NCBI GenBank assembly: GCA_030704615.1
Contig: CM060731.1
Span: forward strand, 56,648,756-56,712,755
Source of the DNA: Takakia lepidozioides
Taxonomy: Eukaryota > Streptophyta > Takakiopsida > Takakiales > Takakiaceae
DNA length: 64,000 bases
Direction of reading: 5' to 3'
The notes under the pieces are model-generated. The model saw only the letters and a program-made list of their open reading frames with translations. It did no database searches and was not told where the DNA came from. Positions 1-10,858 of the stretch are shown piece after piece; within the stretch, counting starts at the first letter, position 1, and each line of letters opens with the position of its first letter. The translations under genes and the position numbers were made by a program.

Positions 1-558
1 GTTGGCAGCCAAGGTGGCGATGAAAGATGAGGTTGGGGATTTTTCTCGGGTGGAGGAAGTCCTTGAGGATGAGATGATGGGGCAGGATGAGGCCTTGTCA
101 TTGACTGAGCAGGTAGGGAGTACTGCTCAAGAGGTTGCAACATAGCAACCACTGGACGCGTCCTCTACCTCTAAGCCCACTGGACTTAAGGTTGCAGTTA
201 CGGAGGACAATTGGGAGCCTGACATTGGACCCATTGTCACCGGAGGAGAGAGCGACGTATATACGGCGGCGGTTCCTGAGGGCTTATAGGAATTGCTTTG
301 CTCTTCAGTTTGAAGGACTTGGAGAGCACTGAAGCGGTCCAGAGATCCGTATTGAGCTGGCCACTGACATGCCAATCTTTCGGAGACCCTAGAGATACAG
401 TGACATGGAGAGGTTTTTGATTTAGATAAGGACTCAAGATCTCTGGGAGGCAAGTTGGGTGGTGGAGCTTCTAGTGCGAGAGTATGCTTCAGCCACAGTG
501 ATGCCAGCCAAGAAGGAGTGTCTATGGCAATTGAGAGAGAGAGAGACAATGAACGATA

Positions 559-1015
559 GTGCGGTGTGATATAATTACCGGCCTGTTGTTGTACAATCGT
601 AGACCAAGTCCGATAGTTGCCATGCCAACACTTGAGAAGATCTTGATTGCCATCGGGCATCATGCTAAGGTCTTTGCACTTTGGATTTACGATCCGGATA
701 TCACCACTTGCCAATCAAGGAGGCGGACAAGCGAAGAAGACGCATTCTGGGGGATAAATGAGCACGACAAGGATTGCCTTTTATATAAGTGGCGGTTCTT
801 ACCATTTGGGCTTAGAATGCTCCTGCAGAGTTCAGAGAGTCATGGATAGGATTCTAGCAGGGGTGGACTTTGCTCGGTGCTACATAGATGACATCATCAT
901 CTTAGTGTACGATGGAGGAGCATGAAAAGACACCTTTAGGTGGTATTGGAGCGCTTTTGAGAGCGCACGGATTGAAGTTGCATCCGGGGAAGTGCAAGTT
1001 TTTCACACCAGATTG
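559..1015 (+). pseudogene. Reverse transcriptase fragment of the Ty3 element
   Basis: Codes for pieces of a Ty3 reverse transcriptase: MPTLEKIL, AFWGINEHDKDCLLYKWRF, FLPFGL, then in shifted frames MDRILAGVDFA and the active-site YIDD box near 876-890, followed by EEHEKHL. These correspond to RT fingers, palm and the catalytic aspartate pair. The frame changes at least twice and several stops occur, so no working enzyme is made from this copy. Confidence 0.75.
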
Positions 1016-1079
1016 AGTATCTGGGTCACATGAGATATCCTGGGATTATGGGGGTACAGCAGAGCTAAGGTAGAGGCCA

Positions 1080-1700
1080 TTGCACAAATTCCACGGCCCC
1101 ACGGATGTGAGCCGAGTTCGAGCTTTCATGGGGTTGGCAAAAATTATAGACGGTTTGTCAAGGGATTTAGTACCATTGCAAAGGCTGTAACCAAGCTGAC
1201 CAGTGGACCAGGAGTGGCCAGTGGGAAGATGAGAGTAAGACGCTTTAGTGCCATGCAGTGGCAGAGAGATCAAGAAAGAACGAGCTTTGCTCAAGGCCGA
1301 GGTTGACCTCGGCGCCTATCCTGAGACGACCTATCAGGGGGCGTCCCTTTCAGCTGGCATACGGATTGGAGCATTGGGGGCTTGGAGCGGTGCTCCAACA
1401 GGTGGATGATGCGGGAAGAGAGTTCGTAGTGGCTTATGTTAGCCGCTCGAAAACGCTGCAGAGGTAAGTACAGCTCATATGAGGGAGAGTGCTTAGCTGC
1501 AGATGTGGCCGTAGCACACTTCAGGTGCTATCTATACGGCAATCTTTTCACCCTTGTCACGGATCACCAACCACTCAAGTGGTTGATGGAGTCAGACAAG
1601 CTTACGGGGAAGCGTGGCACGGTGGGCACTCCGGAGTATGACTTTCAGGATTGTGCATCGACCGGGTTTGGGAAATCGGGATGCGGATGGATTTGAGTCG
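1080..1700 (+). pseudogene. Ty3 RT connection and RNase H fragment
   Basis: After the RT palm the sequence encodes the connection region (VRAFMGLA, YRRFVKGF) and then RNase H-like segments: LAYGLEHWGLGAVLQQ, FVVAYVSRS, and YEGECLAADVAVAHFR followed by LVTDHQPLKWLM. The last is the usual end of the Ty3 RNase H domain. It spans at least three reading frames. It would have degraded the RNA strand of the RNA/DNA hybrid during reverse transcription; this copy is broken. Confidence 0.75.
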
Positions 1701-1839
1701 CAATCCATGCATGAGCCAGCAGGATGACACTGGAACTCGGTGGCATGGTGAGACGGACGAGGAGATGGTGCCGGGATGGCACGCATCTGCATTTTTGTGT
1801 ATCTTGGCATCGGGAGGTTAGGTTGGACCTACAATAGGG

Positions 1840-2997
1840 ATGACTGTAGACGGAGTGTCTGAGGACCCTGAGGCTAGTGATGACCCAGGTGGTGCCAGAG
1901 ATATACATGAGGATTCGGCTGTGTTGGACTACCTCCGCACGGGAGACACGGCAGCCACTGTGACTACCAGGGAGAGGGATCGGATCCTGCAACGAGCCAA
2001 GAGGTTCAAATGGGAGGGGATACACCTACTTCGAGTGTGGGAGGATGGTCGGGTGAGGATTGTGCCTCACCCCACACAGCGTGCACGGTTCGTGCGGCAT
2101 GCCCATGAGGAGTTGGGGCATTTTGGAGTGCGACGCACTCACAGTTTACTGCAAGGGCAGTATTGGTGGCGTGGTATGCATATAGAGGTGCAACAGTTCG
2201 TGGCTAGGTGCATGGTGTGTGACAGGGTGCGTGCTTCATTCAACACCCCTACACCACAGTTGCATCTTTTACCAATCATGGGATTGGGCTACAGGTGGAG
2301 TCTTGACTTCGCAGGACCGTTGCCACTGGCTATGCGCCACCACAGATATGTGTTGGTGATGGTGGAGCACTTCTCCAAGTGGATTGAGTTGGTTCCATTG
2401 CCTGATAAGGCTAGTGAGGGGGCTACGTATGCATTCTTGGATCGTGTACTTAGCCGATTTGGTGCTCCAGCTGAGGTACTCACGGACCAAGGGAGAGAGT
2501 TCTTGGGGGAGTTTCAGGCTTTGTGTGATAAAGCCTTGATAGACCACCGCACCACTTCTCGGGATCATCCTGAGGCCGATGGCTTAGCAGAGAGAGTTGT
2601 TCAGACGGTGAAGAGGGGTTTGCGCAAGTATGGCTTGCAGAAGGGACACCTAGGAGATTGGGATCTTCAGGTTTTTTGGTTAGCCATGGGCTACAGGTTC
2701 AGCAAACAAGCATCGCTTGCCTCATTCTCACCATACTTCCTTCTCTTTGGCCGAGAGCCGGATTTGCCTGCAGCCATTCGTAGGGACTTTGTTCAAGTCC
2801 TTAACCTTGACGATCCGGACGTGTGGGTACGTGCATGTGATCAGCGTGCAGAGTTGTTCAAGAAAGTCATGCCCATGGCTTTTGAGAACCTTGCCATTGC
2901 ACAGCACCGTGATACGTTGAGGTATGCCACTATACGTGGTGGAGGATATCGTCCTGGGGTTTGGAGGTTTAGCCCTGGTGACTATATTTATTTGTAG
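1840..2997 (+). CDS. Ty3 integrase core, open frame of 385 aa
   Basis: Longest intact frame of the element. Residues about 87-127 form the HHCC zinc-binding domain (HAHEELGHFG, then CMVC). The catalytic core follows, with Asp in SLDFAGPL (near 156), Asp in LTDQGREF (near 216) and Glu in GLAERV (near 251), the expected D,D-35-E arrangement. The C-terminus PGDYIYL is the start of a GPY/F-like module and is cut by a TAG at 2995-2997; the next bases continue in frame. The enzyme would insert the element's cDNA into the host genome. The frame start is only the first ATG, as integrase is normally released from a polyprotein. Confidence 0.85.
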   Translation: MTVDGVSEDPEASDDPGGARDIHEDSAVLDYLRTGDTAATVTTRERDRILQRAKRFKWEGIHLLRVWEDGRVRIVPHPTQRARFVRHAHEELGHFGVRRTHSLLQGQYWWRGMHIEVQQFVARCMVCDRVRASFNTPTPQLHLLPIMGLGYRWSLDFAGPLPLAMRHHRYVLVMVEHFSKWIELVPLPDKASEGATYAFLDRVLSRFGAPAEVLTDQGREFLGEFQALCDKALIDHRTTSRDHPEADGLAERVVQTVKRGLRKYGLQKGHLGDWDLQVFWLAMGYRFSKQASLASFSPYFLLFGREPDLPAAIRRDFVQVLNLDDPDVWVRACDQRAELFKKVMPMAFENLAIAQHRDTLRYATIRGGGYRPGVWRFSPGDYIYL

Positions 2998-3352
2998 CAG
3001 ACTGTTCCTACGACTCTAGATGTTACTGCAGGGCGTGTTATTCTGAGGGTTCGAGAGGTGTTGCCCTCAGGGATGGCATGACTTGGAGGGTCGGGATGGC
3101 ATGACTTGGAAGGACCATGTGCGTAATTGTGTGCCATGTCACCTTCCCAATGTCGATGGCAGAGTTGACCCAAACTTGGCAGTAGTACCTGCAGGTTTGA
3201 GGTGCATGCTCTGTGGGTCTGCCAAAGGGGCAGCCACCATGCTGGTGTGTGATCGATGCTCAAGGGGTTGGCATATGGGATGCTTGACACCACCTCTGAA
3301 AAGGTTCCTGACGGAGATTGGTTGTGTCCACACTGCTTGGGATAGTGGCAGT
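2998..3352 (+). pseudogene. Integrase tail and PHD finger
   Basis: The frame continues past the TAG as integrase tail (AGRVILRVREVLPSG) and then enters a PHD-finger sequence: CMLC near 3203, VCDRC, WHMGC, and finally DWLCPHC in a shifted frame ending at a stop near 3352. Together these give the C4HC3 ligand set of a PHD zinc finger. PHD fingers read histone-tail modifications, so this is likely a targeting module for integration. A short direct duplication (GGGATGGCATGACTTGG at about 3069 and 3093) and a one-base shift before the last ligand pair break this copy. The chromatin-reading role is inference. Confidence 0.7.
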
Positions 3353-3594
3353 GGACATGACTGGAGGCAGCTAACAAGACATGGGAGGCCAAGCTCATAG
3401 GAGTCAATACATGAGATCCCAAGCTCAAGTTCACAGGTTGCAAGACGGCGATTAACGATGGGGCAACTCTTGCACCCGACCTCTTGATCTATCGAGTTTG
3501 AGTGTAGTAGGGATAGTGGTGGAGGACTTAGTGAGGCTATGGTCACTATCACATCTTGTGGCTACCTAGACTTAGAGGGACCTAAGCACCAGCT

Positions 3595-3601
3595 AGGGGG
3601 G
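3595..3601 (+). other. Candidate polypurine tract of the Ty3 element
   Basis: AGGGGGG lies just before sequence starting TGATTGTGTGG, which opens the LTR-like block. Position and purine run fit a plus-strand priming site; nothing else supports it. Confidence 0.45.
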
Positions 3602-4281
3602 TGATTGTGTGGACTAGTGACTGCCATAGTGGGCAGCATAGTGGCAGCCTAATGACTGACTAGTTGTAGCCTAGTGGTTGGACTAGTGGTGGACTAGTGG
3701 TATACTAGTGTGTGGTGTGCACATGTGTTGTGTGGTTTTGGACAGCGATGTAGTTGTGTAGCGATATGTATGCGCACGACAGCTGTCAATTATTTTACCA
3801 CTAGTGTGAAACTAGCTAGGAAATAGCTAGCTTTTACATATTGACATTTGGGATTGGCCCAAGTGTCAATCTAGGGGTCAAGGCAGATTTAGGCCCTGGA
3901 GTGGTTATCTTCACGGCAAGCGCGGGAGGCTCATCTTTTTCGAGTTGAGCCTCACCGTGCCTAGCTATGGCGCCGTAGTGTGGATTCCCCATGGCGTGGG
4001 GTGCACTTGGCTTGACTTGTATTTGAGTGATGAGGTTATATATGCATTAGTTTATGCTTCAGCTTTGTGAGTTCGCATGAGCTTGTGTTTGTATTCTTCT
4101 TATTTATCGTGACTGCCATAGTGGGCAGCATAGTGGCAGCCTAGTGACTGACTAGTTGTAGCCTAGTGGTTGGACTAGTGGCTGGACTAGTGGTAGACTA
4201 ACGGTATACTAGTGTGTGGTGTGCACATGTGTTGTGTGGTTTTGGACAGCGATGTAGTTGTGTAGCGATATGTATGCGCAC
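3602..4281 (+). repeat. LTR-like end of the Ty3 element with internal 170-bp direct repeat
   Basis: Begins TGATTGTGTGGACTAGTG right after the purine tract. A block of about 170 bp rich in CTAGTGG units (3613-3779) recurs nearly unchanged at 4109-4281; both copies end in the same AT-poor motif GCGATATGTATGCGCACGA. Between them is about 330 bp with a TATA-like TTATATATGC near 4037. The reverse complement of this block is present at 39792-40872 with many more CTAG units. Exact LTR borders cannot be set because no second LTR in the same orientation is in the window. Confidence 0.6.
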
Positions 4282-4404
4282 GAAACCCTTCTCCCTTATA
4301 TATGATCCAAGATGGATGAAAGTGAAATGAAAGTGAAATGAATAAATGACGAACCAATAGCGTCCACTCGAAAAAGGTTGTACAACCATGTTTGTTGTAA
4401 TTTT

Positions 4405-5790
4405 GAAATTAAATGACCGCTAATACTACGGTCGCTATTTTTATTTTTTATGAAAAACAAACGACCGCCACTACTGCGATCGCTTTTATTTCCTTTCATT
4501 TTGTGCAATATTGCGGTCACTTCTATTTTGTATATTTTTAAATTTAAGCGACCGCCCGTATGGCGGTCGCTATTGTTTTTTATTTCAAAAATATAATGCC
4601 GGTATGGCGGTCGCTTCATTTGTTAATATATTTAAAATAAAGCGACCGCCAATATGGTGGTCGCTTTTATTTTTAATATTTAAAAAAAAAACGCGACCGC
4701 CAGTAAGGCGGTCGCTTTTAATCTTTATATTTTCAAGTTTAAGCGACCTCCAGGGTGGCGGTCGCTTAAACTTAATATATATTTTAAAATTGACGCGACC
4801 GCCGGTTTGGTGGTCGTAAATATTGTATTGTTTTAAAACAAGCGACCACCGGTGTGGCGGTCGCTTTTATTTTCATATGTCGCTTGTTTTGTTTTTATAT
4901 AATTTGAAATTTACCGACCGCCATATGGCGGTCATTTGTTTTTCTATATATTTTTTAAATTAAGCCACCACCCAATGGCGGTCGCTGTTTTATTTTATTT
5001 TATTTTTTTGAAATTATATCCGACCGCCATATGGCGGTCGCTTGTTCTATACATATTTACAAAATTGTGCGACCGCCAATACAGCAATTGCTTGTTTTAA
5101 AAAAAAAATTAGGCGACCGCCAAGATAACGGTTGCTATTTCTTTTTTTAATTCGAAAAATAAGGCGACTGCCAATCTTGCTTTTTTTTCAAGAGAATTTG
5201 ATGCGACCGCCAATATGGCGGTCGCTATTTCTTTTTCTATTTCAAAAAATAAAACGACCGCCAGTGCGACCGCCAATCTTGCTTTAAAAAACAAAAATTG
5301 AAACGACCGCCAATACGGCGGTCGCTATTTCTTTTTTTTAATTTCGAAAAACAAAGCGACCGGCATAATTGGCGGTCGCGTTCATTTTGTTAATTTTCAA
5401 AAATTTATTTGCCACCGTGCGACCGCCAATACGGCAGTCGCTTGTTTTTTTTTTAAAATTAGGCGACCGCCAAATTTTTTTTAAAAAAAATTAAATTGAA
5501 GCGACCGCCAACATAGCGGTCGCTATTTGTTTTTTTAATTCGAAAAATAAAGCGACCGCCAGTGCGACCGCCAATCTTGCTTTTAAAAAAAAAACATTTG
5601 AAGCGACCGCCAATATGGCGGTTGCTATTTTTTTTTCTATTTCGAAAAATAAAGCGACCGCCAGTGCGACTGCCAATCTTGGTTAAAAATAAATAAAAGT
5701 TGAAGCAACCGCCAATAGGGCGGTCGCTATTTCTTTTTTAATTTCGAAAAACAAAGCAAATTGACGGTCGTGTTCATTTCGTTAATTTTC
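4405..5790. repeat. Array of about 28 GC-rich short palindromes in AT-rich spacers
   Basis: A unit of the form AGCGACCGCC, about 5 bases, GGCGGTCGCT recurs roughly every 50 bp across 1.4 kb. Examples are at 4548, 4641, 4840, 5020, 5205, 5300, 5500 and 5602. Many arms are perfect 9-10 bp inverted repeats, some are decayed on one side, and a few units are direct doublets (CGACCGCCAGTGCGACCGCCAATCTTGC at 5255, 5550 and 5655). Spacers are T-, A- or AT-rich. It resembles the subterminal repeats of CACTA-type transposons in style, but I see no CACTA terminus at either edge. Frames through it are repeat artefacts. Confidence 0.9.
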
Positions 5791-6727
5791 AAAATGTATT
5801 TGCCACCGCTACCGTGTCGGCGACATGGCTGCTTAAGTGGCAGTATTTTACCTGGTACTATTTTTACCAGAATATTCCCCGAACCTGACGTGACGGAGGT
5901 CCCGTCAGCGTCAGGTCTGACGTGACCTGACGCTGACGGACGGACGTGACGCTGATAACCGAGACTCTCTTATTTCATTGAAAGACCATTTCTGCTTCTG
6001 CTGGTATTGACATTCTTGAAGTGAATTTGTTTTTACTGCAGGATGCCAAGTACTGCAAGATGGACTTCTACACCCCAGTTCATGGGCAGAAGGAACACGT
6101 CTTTTTTTGCCGGGGGGGTTTTTCATGCCGAGTCTAGAAAGGGACTACATCCTTCCTACTTATGCTGCCCGGCTTGCTTCGGTGTCCATTAGGAGGTCTT
6201 CCGAACCTAGTCGTGTACAGCAGATTTTAGACGAGACAAGTCTCAAGAAAATAAATATGAGGGAGGAGGCATCAGCTATAAGAGCTGACTTATGAATGAA
6301 AAATGGTTGATAATGAGGCTGACTTGTCGTTAATTTTACAATGACATTGTCAGGTCTTTGTCCATGTTCAGGCTCGTAGATTTGTCTTGGATTCTGTAGA
6401 GGAAAGTAGGGGAGAAGAGGCAGAAGATTCCTAGGAGGTGAGGTGGACAGTCCCCCAAGGAGAGGACGGTATTTTTTAGAGGCATAGTGGAACTGATGCA
6501 TCTCAGAGCTCGGAGGATGGGGGGGATGAGGGGGATGAGGAGGAAGGTGGGGTAAGTTCCTTGGAGGGTGTAGGAGAGTAGTGCCCATTCCGGCTATGAC
6601 AATTAGGACACACTTGTATAGATGTGGCTTGCCACAAAATTTGCAATAAAATGTTACATTTCATTGCTATGACGAGTCCACTAGTGCCACATTCCAGCTT
6701 CGAATGACCTTATTTTTGTGCCTCCTA
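5791..6727. other. Non-coding stretch, possibly transposon remnant
   Basis: Starts with GACGTGAC/GTCAGCGTC-type inverted motifs (5885-5955), then about 700 bp with only short frames and a GGGGATGAG-type run near 6515-6550. No domain is recognised. It sits between the palindrome array and a possible transposon end at 6728-6823, so it may be the inside of a decayed DNA element. Confidence 0.3.
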
Positions 6728-6823
6728 ACCCTATTTCCGTGGACACACAATTGTCCGCTCATGTTTTTTTTTTTTTTTTTTTTTCCGCTCATGCTCATGC
6801 CGCTCATGAAATAGCAGCCCCCC
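6728..6823. repeat. Possible DNA-transposon end similar to the ends at 49312 and 58070
   Basis: Contains repeated CCGCTCATG motifs, a run of 22 or more T, and ends GAAATAGCAGCCCCCC at 6823. The ends of the two ParB-methyltransferase copies read CGGAATAGCACCCCC and CAGAATAGCACCCCCC after repeated GGCTCACG motifs, a similar layout. Ty3 integrase sequence starts directly after 6825, so an insertion into that element is likely. Similarity is by eye and short. Confidence 0.35.
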
Positions 6824-6825
6824 TC

Positions 6826-7235
6826 CGCACATGCTGTCATGAGCTGACTCTAAAATCTGGGGAACCTCCTCTAGAGTGACGCATCGCCTCAAGAGTCCAT
6901 CCAATCCCCTCCTATAAAGTTGTCCTCCCACAAGGGCGAACTTCATACTGCGCAATCGAAGTCGTCTTCGTGCATGTTGATCCATTTCTGGTGGAAATTC
7001 CAGGATGCTAAGATACTGAGCAATGTGCTCGTACCAAGGAGGAACCGTCTCAATCGAGAATAAGAAGGCATCCGGAAAATCATCATCAATAGGCTCGTCC
7101 CCTATCTTCTCTGACAATCGCGAGAGATGGTCGGCCTAGGCGTTCGGCCTTCCCGGTTTGTAGACTACCTTATAGTCAAATTCATGGTTCTTCTTCAACA
7201 ATCGAGTCAGAGGTAATGCCTCGGCTGCATACCAT
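6826..7235 (-). pseudogene. End of RNase H and N-terminal integrase fragment
   Basis: On the minus strand the sequence gives NHEFDYKVVYKPGRPN and ADHLSRLS, the usual hinge after RNase H, then WYEHIAQYL, LRLRSMKFALVGGQLYRRG and LLRRCVTLEEV, typical of the region before the integrase zinc domain. It stops at AHDSMCGG where another repeat begins. A stop codon interrupts the hinge. Fragment only. Confidence 0.75.
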
Positions 7236-7242
7236 AAATTTC

Positions 7243-8157
7243 CTATACCACCCTGTGTGGCCAAGGAATCCCTTCACCTTGGACGACGTCTGCGGGAAGT
7301 TCGAAGATGGCGCTTACTTTTGTTGGGTCTGTCACCACACCGTCTCTGGACACTATGTGTCCCAATAGCAGTCCATGTGTGACTGCGAATACGCACTTCA
7401 TTGGATTGAGAGATATCCCATTTTCTCTGCACCTAATGAAGCATTCTTGTAGTGCCACAACGTGATCATTTGCATCTCCGTTACTACAAAAGTCATCTAA
7501 GAAAATGACTAGATTCTTTCTCACAATGTTCGAGAAAACATACGTCATGACCCTCTGAAATGTCAGGGGTGCGTTGCACAAGCCAAAGGGCATCCTTGTG
7601 TAGGCAAATGTTCCCCAGGGTGAGGTGAATGTGGTCTTCAGCACATCTTTTGGGTCGATCAACACTTGATTGTAGCCCGAGAATCCATCCATGAAAGAGT
7701 AGAGTTCCTTCCCTGCTACTTCTTCCACTAATGTGTCTATAAACGGCAAGGGGAAATGATCCTTGCGCGTTACCTTGTTAAGGGGGCGAAAGTCCAGGCA
7801 TACCCTTAATCCTCCGTTTTTTTTCCGAACGATTACCGTGGGGGACACCCAGGTTGATGTCTCCACTGGAAAGATAAACTCAACGGCTAGCAGTTTTTTG
7901 ATTTCTGCTTTGATGAGAAGAGCCAGATTGGGATTCACCCTCCTTTCTCGCTGCCGTCGTGGTGTAGCTCCCGGAATCAGGGGAATAGAGTGCATGGCCA
8001 CATAAGAGGGCACCCCCTTCAACTCGGTGTAGGACCATGCAAAGATGTCTCTAAATTCTTTGAACAAGGCCTGGTACGCTACCGCCTGTTCTAGTGTCAA
8101 ATGGGATCCAACCTTCACCATCTTGGGTGATTCTCCTCCCACTGCCATATCAACCAA
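7243..8157 (-). pseudogene. Ty3 reverse transcriptase fragment (304 aa open frame)
   Basis: Open frame with RT landmarks in order: GVPSYVAMHSIPLIPGA, FIFPVETSTWVSPTVIVRKK, LRVCLDFRPLNKVT, SFMDGFSGYNQV, RMPFGLCNAPLTFQRVM, the active-site VIFLDDF (FLDD in place of the common YxDD), SLNPMKCVF and LLLGHIVS. The frame is sound through the palm and thumb, then ends early because of the downstream deletion. It would copy element RNA into DNA if the full polyprotein were intact, which it is not. Confidence 0.85.
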
Positions 8158-8634
8158 TTGCGTTGTTGGCTCGGCTGTGAAGGTTGATCATGGTTCAAAC
8201 CTTGATCCGTTTGACCCCTGTTGTAAATATGGAATGTAGGGGGCACTATGTTTCATAACATCCCTTTCCAGGTCGGCCTCCTCTACAATTCTCATTTCAA
8301 TGATCTCGCCATTCTCCTCCTGAGGAATCTCCGGTTCGTGCAGACCAACCTGTTCAGCAGATATCGAGAAAAGCTCGGTTAGTGATTCGAACTCCGGAAG
8401 TGTCTCGGTTGATACCAAGTGTACCATCACCTCTTTGCCTTGGTTTTCTCCGAACAACCAGGCGATGCAATATGCATCAGACTCGCATTCATATAAACCC
8501 GGACCTAGGGACTTGACGGCGTCCTCTAGTCCTACCTTCCTTCGCTTAACCTCCCTGCGAGACGCGGTGCTTGTTGCTAATACTCGGTGGGCATGTGACG
8601 TTGGATGGATCTCTCTATCTGTCCACCAGTCCTC

Positions 8635-9159
8635 CTAACTCAAGTCCGCAAATTCCTCTTCAGAACCAATCATACTGAGCTCATCCTCATCTGTTTCGTC
8701 GTGAGGTGCTCCCGAAAGAAAAGCGACTGTAGTCGTATAAGGTTTTATCCCATAAGTGATGGTACCTGCCCCCCAGTCCGTTCGAGCTCGGGACTGGACC
8801 AACCATGGCCTCCCTAGTAGGAGTGTGTAGGAATACTCATCAATGGGGAAATCTATGATTTGGAAATCTACCGCGTACATGTAGCCTCCGGTCTTTTGCC
8901 GAACATTCGCTATGTGACCCACTGGTCTGATCTTTCGTTGGTCAGCCAGTCTGATAGTTAATGGAGACTCCCCTGTCATGTTCAATCCTAACTTTGACAA
9001 GGTGGAGAGTGACATGATGTTGACTGAGCTCCCATCATCCACTAAACAATGTCGTATAAAGCGGTATGCAATCTCCATTTCTATTTCTACTGGGCCCGGA
9101 TCGACATGGGCGTTAATGTGGTGGGTCTGAGCAAAAGTACCTACTCGCTTCCTCACCAA
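8635..9159 (-). pseudogene. Retroviral-type aspartic protease of the minus-strand Ty3 element
   Basis: The frame contains the active-site-like LVDDGSSVNIMS, a beta-rich body with LTIRLADQRKI, and FQIIDFPIDEYSYTLLLGRPWL, where LLLGRPWL is the usual end of a Ty3 protease. The active site reads VDDGSS rather than DTGSS or DSGSS. It would cleave the gag-pol polyprotein. It lies just before the RT frame on the same strand. Confidence 0.75.
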
Positions 9160-9556
9160 TTAAGGATGCCTTTAGAGCATGTCGAACTGTTGGTGCCAGT
9201 GCTATGAGTTGGGCAAATGTAAATTTTGCCTGAATGTGATGCAAGTCTTCCATTAGATTATACGGCTCCAACTCATCGGTGAAGCGCATGGTGGAGTGCA
9301 TTCTCCTTTTGGGAAGCTTCGCTGGTGCTACTGGTCGATTGGCCAGACTCTTTGTTCTGGATGTCAAAGATGGCCGGGGAATGGTTGGCCGGACTGCTGG
9401 AGATTCGGTCTCTGCAAATGCTACCTCCTTCTCCTTGGGATGGGTATCATCTTCCTCCCTGAGTACAGTTTCCGCCACCTTCCGTGCGTCTGACTTCATG
9501 ACTTTAAAGTTCAGATCTTCCTGTTCCGATGCCGATGTGGCTGACTCCGACGCCAC
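9113..9556 (-). pseudogene. Gag/pre-protease region of the minus-strand Ty3 element
   Basis: Frame of 147 aa, charged at the N-terminus, then NLMEDLHHIQAKFTFAQL and LAPTVRHALKASLI, a pattern usual just before the protease in this type of element. It runs into the protease only after a one-base frame change near 9150. No zinc knuckle is visible. Gag coats the element RNA in virus-like particles. Confidence 0.5.
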
Positions 9557-9570
9557 ATACCCAGGGCCTT

Positions 9571-10858
9571 TTCCTAACGTATGTCATTGTTGTCGGGTCA
9601 TTACATTTGACATCCCAATACTCAACCCAAGGCAGAAACGAAAGAACACAATGCATTAGATCAAGACTTCAAATTATATGTATAATCTTTCAAGACGAAT
9701 AACGACGCTAAATTTTAATCTGCGATAACATCAATTCTCTCCATGTAAAACAAGGATTTGTTTGCTAGACCTGTTTGGAGGCATGAGCACTGGGCTTGCA
9801 AGAGTGTTGCAAGCACTCCAAGAACAAGCGTGATTGAAGAATTTCAATGAGCACATATAGAGAAATTGTCCTGCTGAGGAACGAATCTGTTGAGTGAGTC
9901 ATAGTGTTGTTCAGGTAAAAATGTTGCAGCTACTTTGGCTTACCAACCTGTCATGCTATCAGTCTCCTCAGGTGACCTCTGTCTAAGCAACGGCCAATTT
10001 CTAACCAAATAATACAGAAAGATTGTTTTCGGATCTTAGGATTCAAATTAACACAAATGTTGAATTTAAGGATTCAAATTTCAAAATTGATGCTCAATGC
10101 CAGCAAATAAGGCCACTTTTAACTGTGTTTTAGTACATGGATATCCTATAGAAGCCACCGAGGTTTACTTAGACTCTAAAGATTGACTACTTCTAGATGG
10201 CAAGTTTTGAAGCCTCAGTTCAGCCTCTAGAGAGTCCCCTTAGATCCGAGGATACATTGTCAAGAAAGTAGTTGTCTTACAAAAGTTGGATAATTTAATT
10301 TAATTGATGAGTGAAAGCAAAAGATCAAGCTTTTCCAGTGTCGTTTTAGGTGGGCTGATAGACATCGAAGTGACATGAAACTAGTGAGTACATACCAAAT
10401 AAATACGTAATTACAAGCATGACATTATACATCTTCACCCACCGATCCATTAATAAGCATATCTTTACAGAGCTTCAAACTTACAACTTGGGAGAGGATC
10501 CAACGTGAGCTTGTTCCATGTTGAAATTCCTGATTGGCATTAATTTTTTCCTTACAGATTTCTATTTGCCGGCCAACATCTTTCCCAGCTAATTCCTACT
10601 GCTTGTCCTGTTCCCTTGTCTTCCCAACTGATTAGAACATTATCCCCAGAAACCTCTTCGAATTGTAAAGGGTAAACAGTCACTACCAAGAGTACATTTG
10701 TGAACTGCGTTCTGGTGACTGCAAACCACCAAGACATGTGGATTGTAAGAAGATGCTCCTGTGAATATTTGAGAGTTGTTAAATCAGATTCTCTCAGTGA
10801 GTAGAACAGTCAAAAGTAAAAGCAGGGCAGAACCCAAGCTCTATAGAGCAGACCTGAC
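9571..10858. other. Intergenic, no feature seen
   Basis: AT-rich sequence with only short frames on both strands and no motif I recognise. Confidence 0.6.

Larger units (their letters stand above)
1..3601 (+). mobile_element. Ty3/gypsy retrotransposon, 3' half (RT-RNaseH-integrase-PHD)
   Basis: Internal region of a Ty3/gypsy element cut by the left window edge. Order on the plus strand is pre-RT linker (1-330), RT, RNase H, integrase and a PHD finger, then a purine-rich tract and LTR-like sequence. The first 300 bases match 45815-46110 almost base for base, so this is the same family as the element at 41740-46195. Several frameshifts and stops interrupt all parts except the integrase core. 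Order and motifs are seen; the Ty3 assignment follows from RT preceding integrase. Confidence 0.85.
6825..9570 (-). mobile_element. Ty3/gypsy retrotransposon fragment, minus strand
   Basis: Reading on the minus strand from 9570 down: a gag/pre-protease part, an aspartic protease, a linker, RT, then a jump to the end of RNase H and the start of integrase. It is truncated at both ends. The RT sequence differs clearly from the element at 1-3601, so it is another family. Frameshifts lie near 9150 and 8180, and most of RNase H is deleted near 7240. Confidence 0.85.

Noticed and set aside
4405-5790. Frames such as ALAVALFFEIEKE in the GC-palindrome array
   Set aside because: Translations of the repeat only; they appear in several frames and both strands.
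6160-6588. Pro/His-rich minus-strand protein
   Set aside because: Arises from a GGGGATGAG-type simple repeat; no start context or homologous motif.
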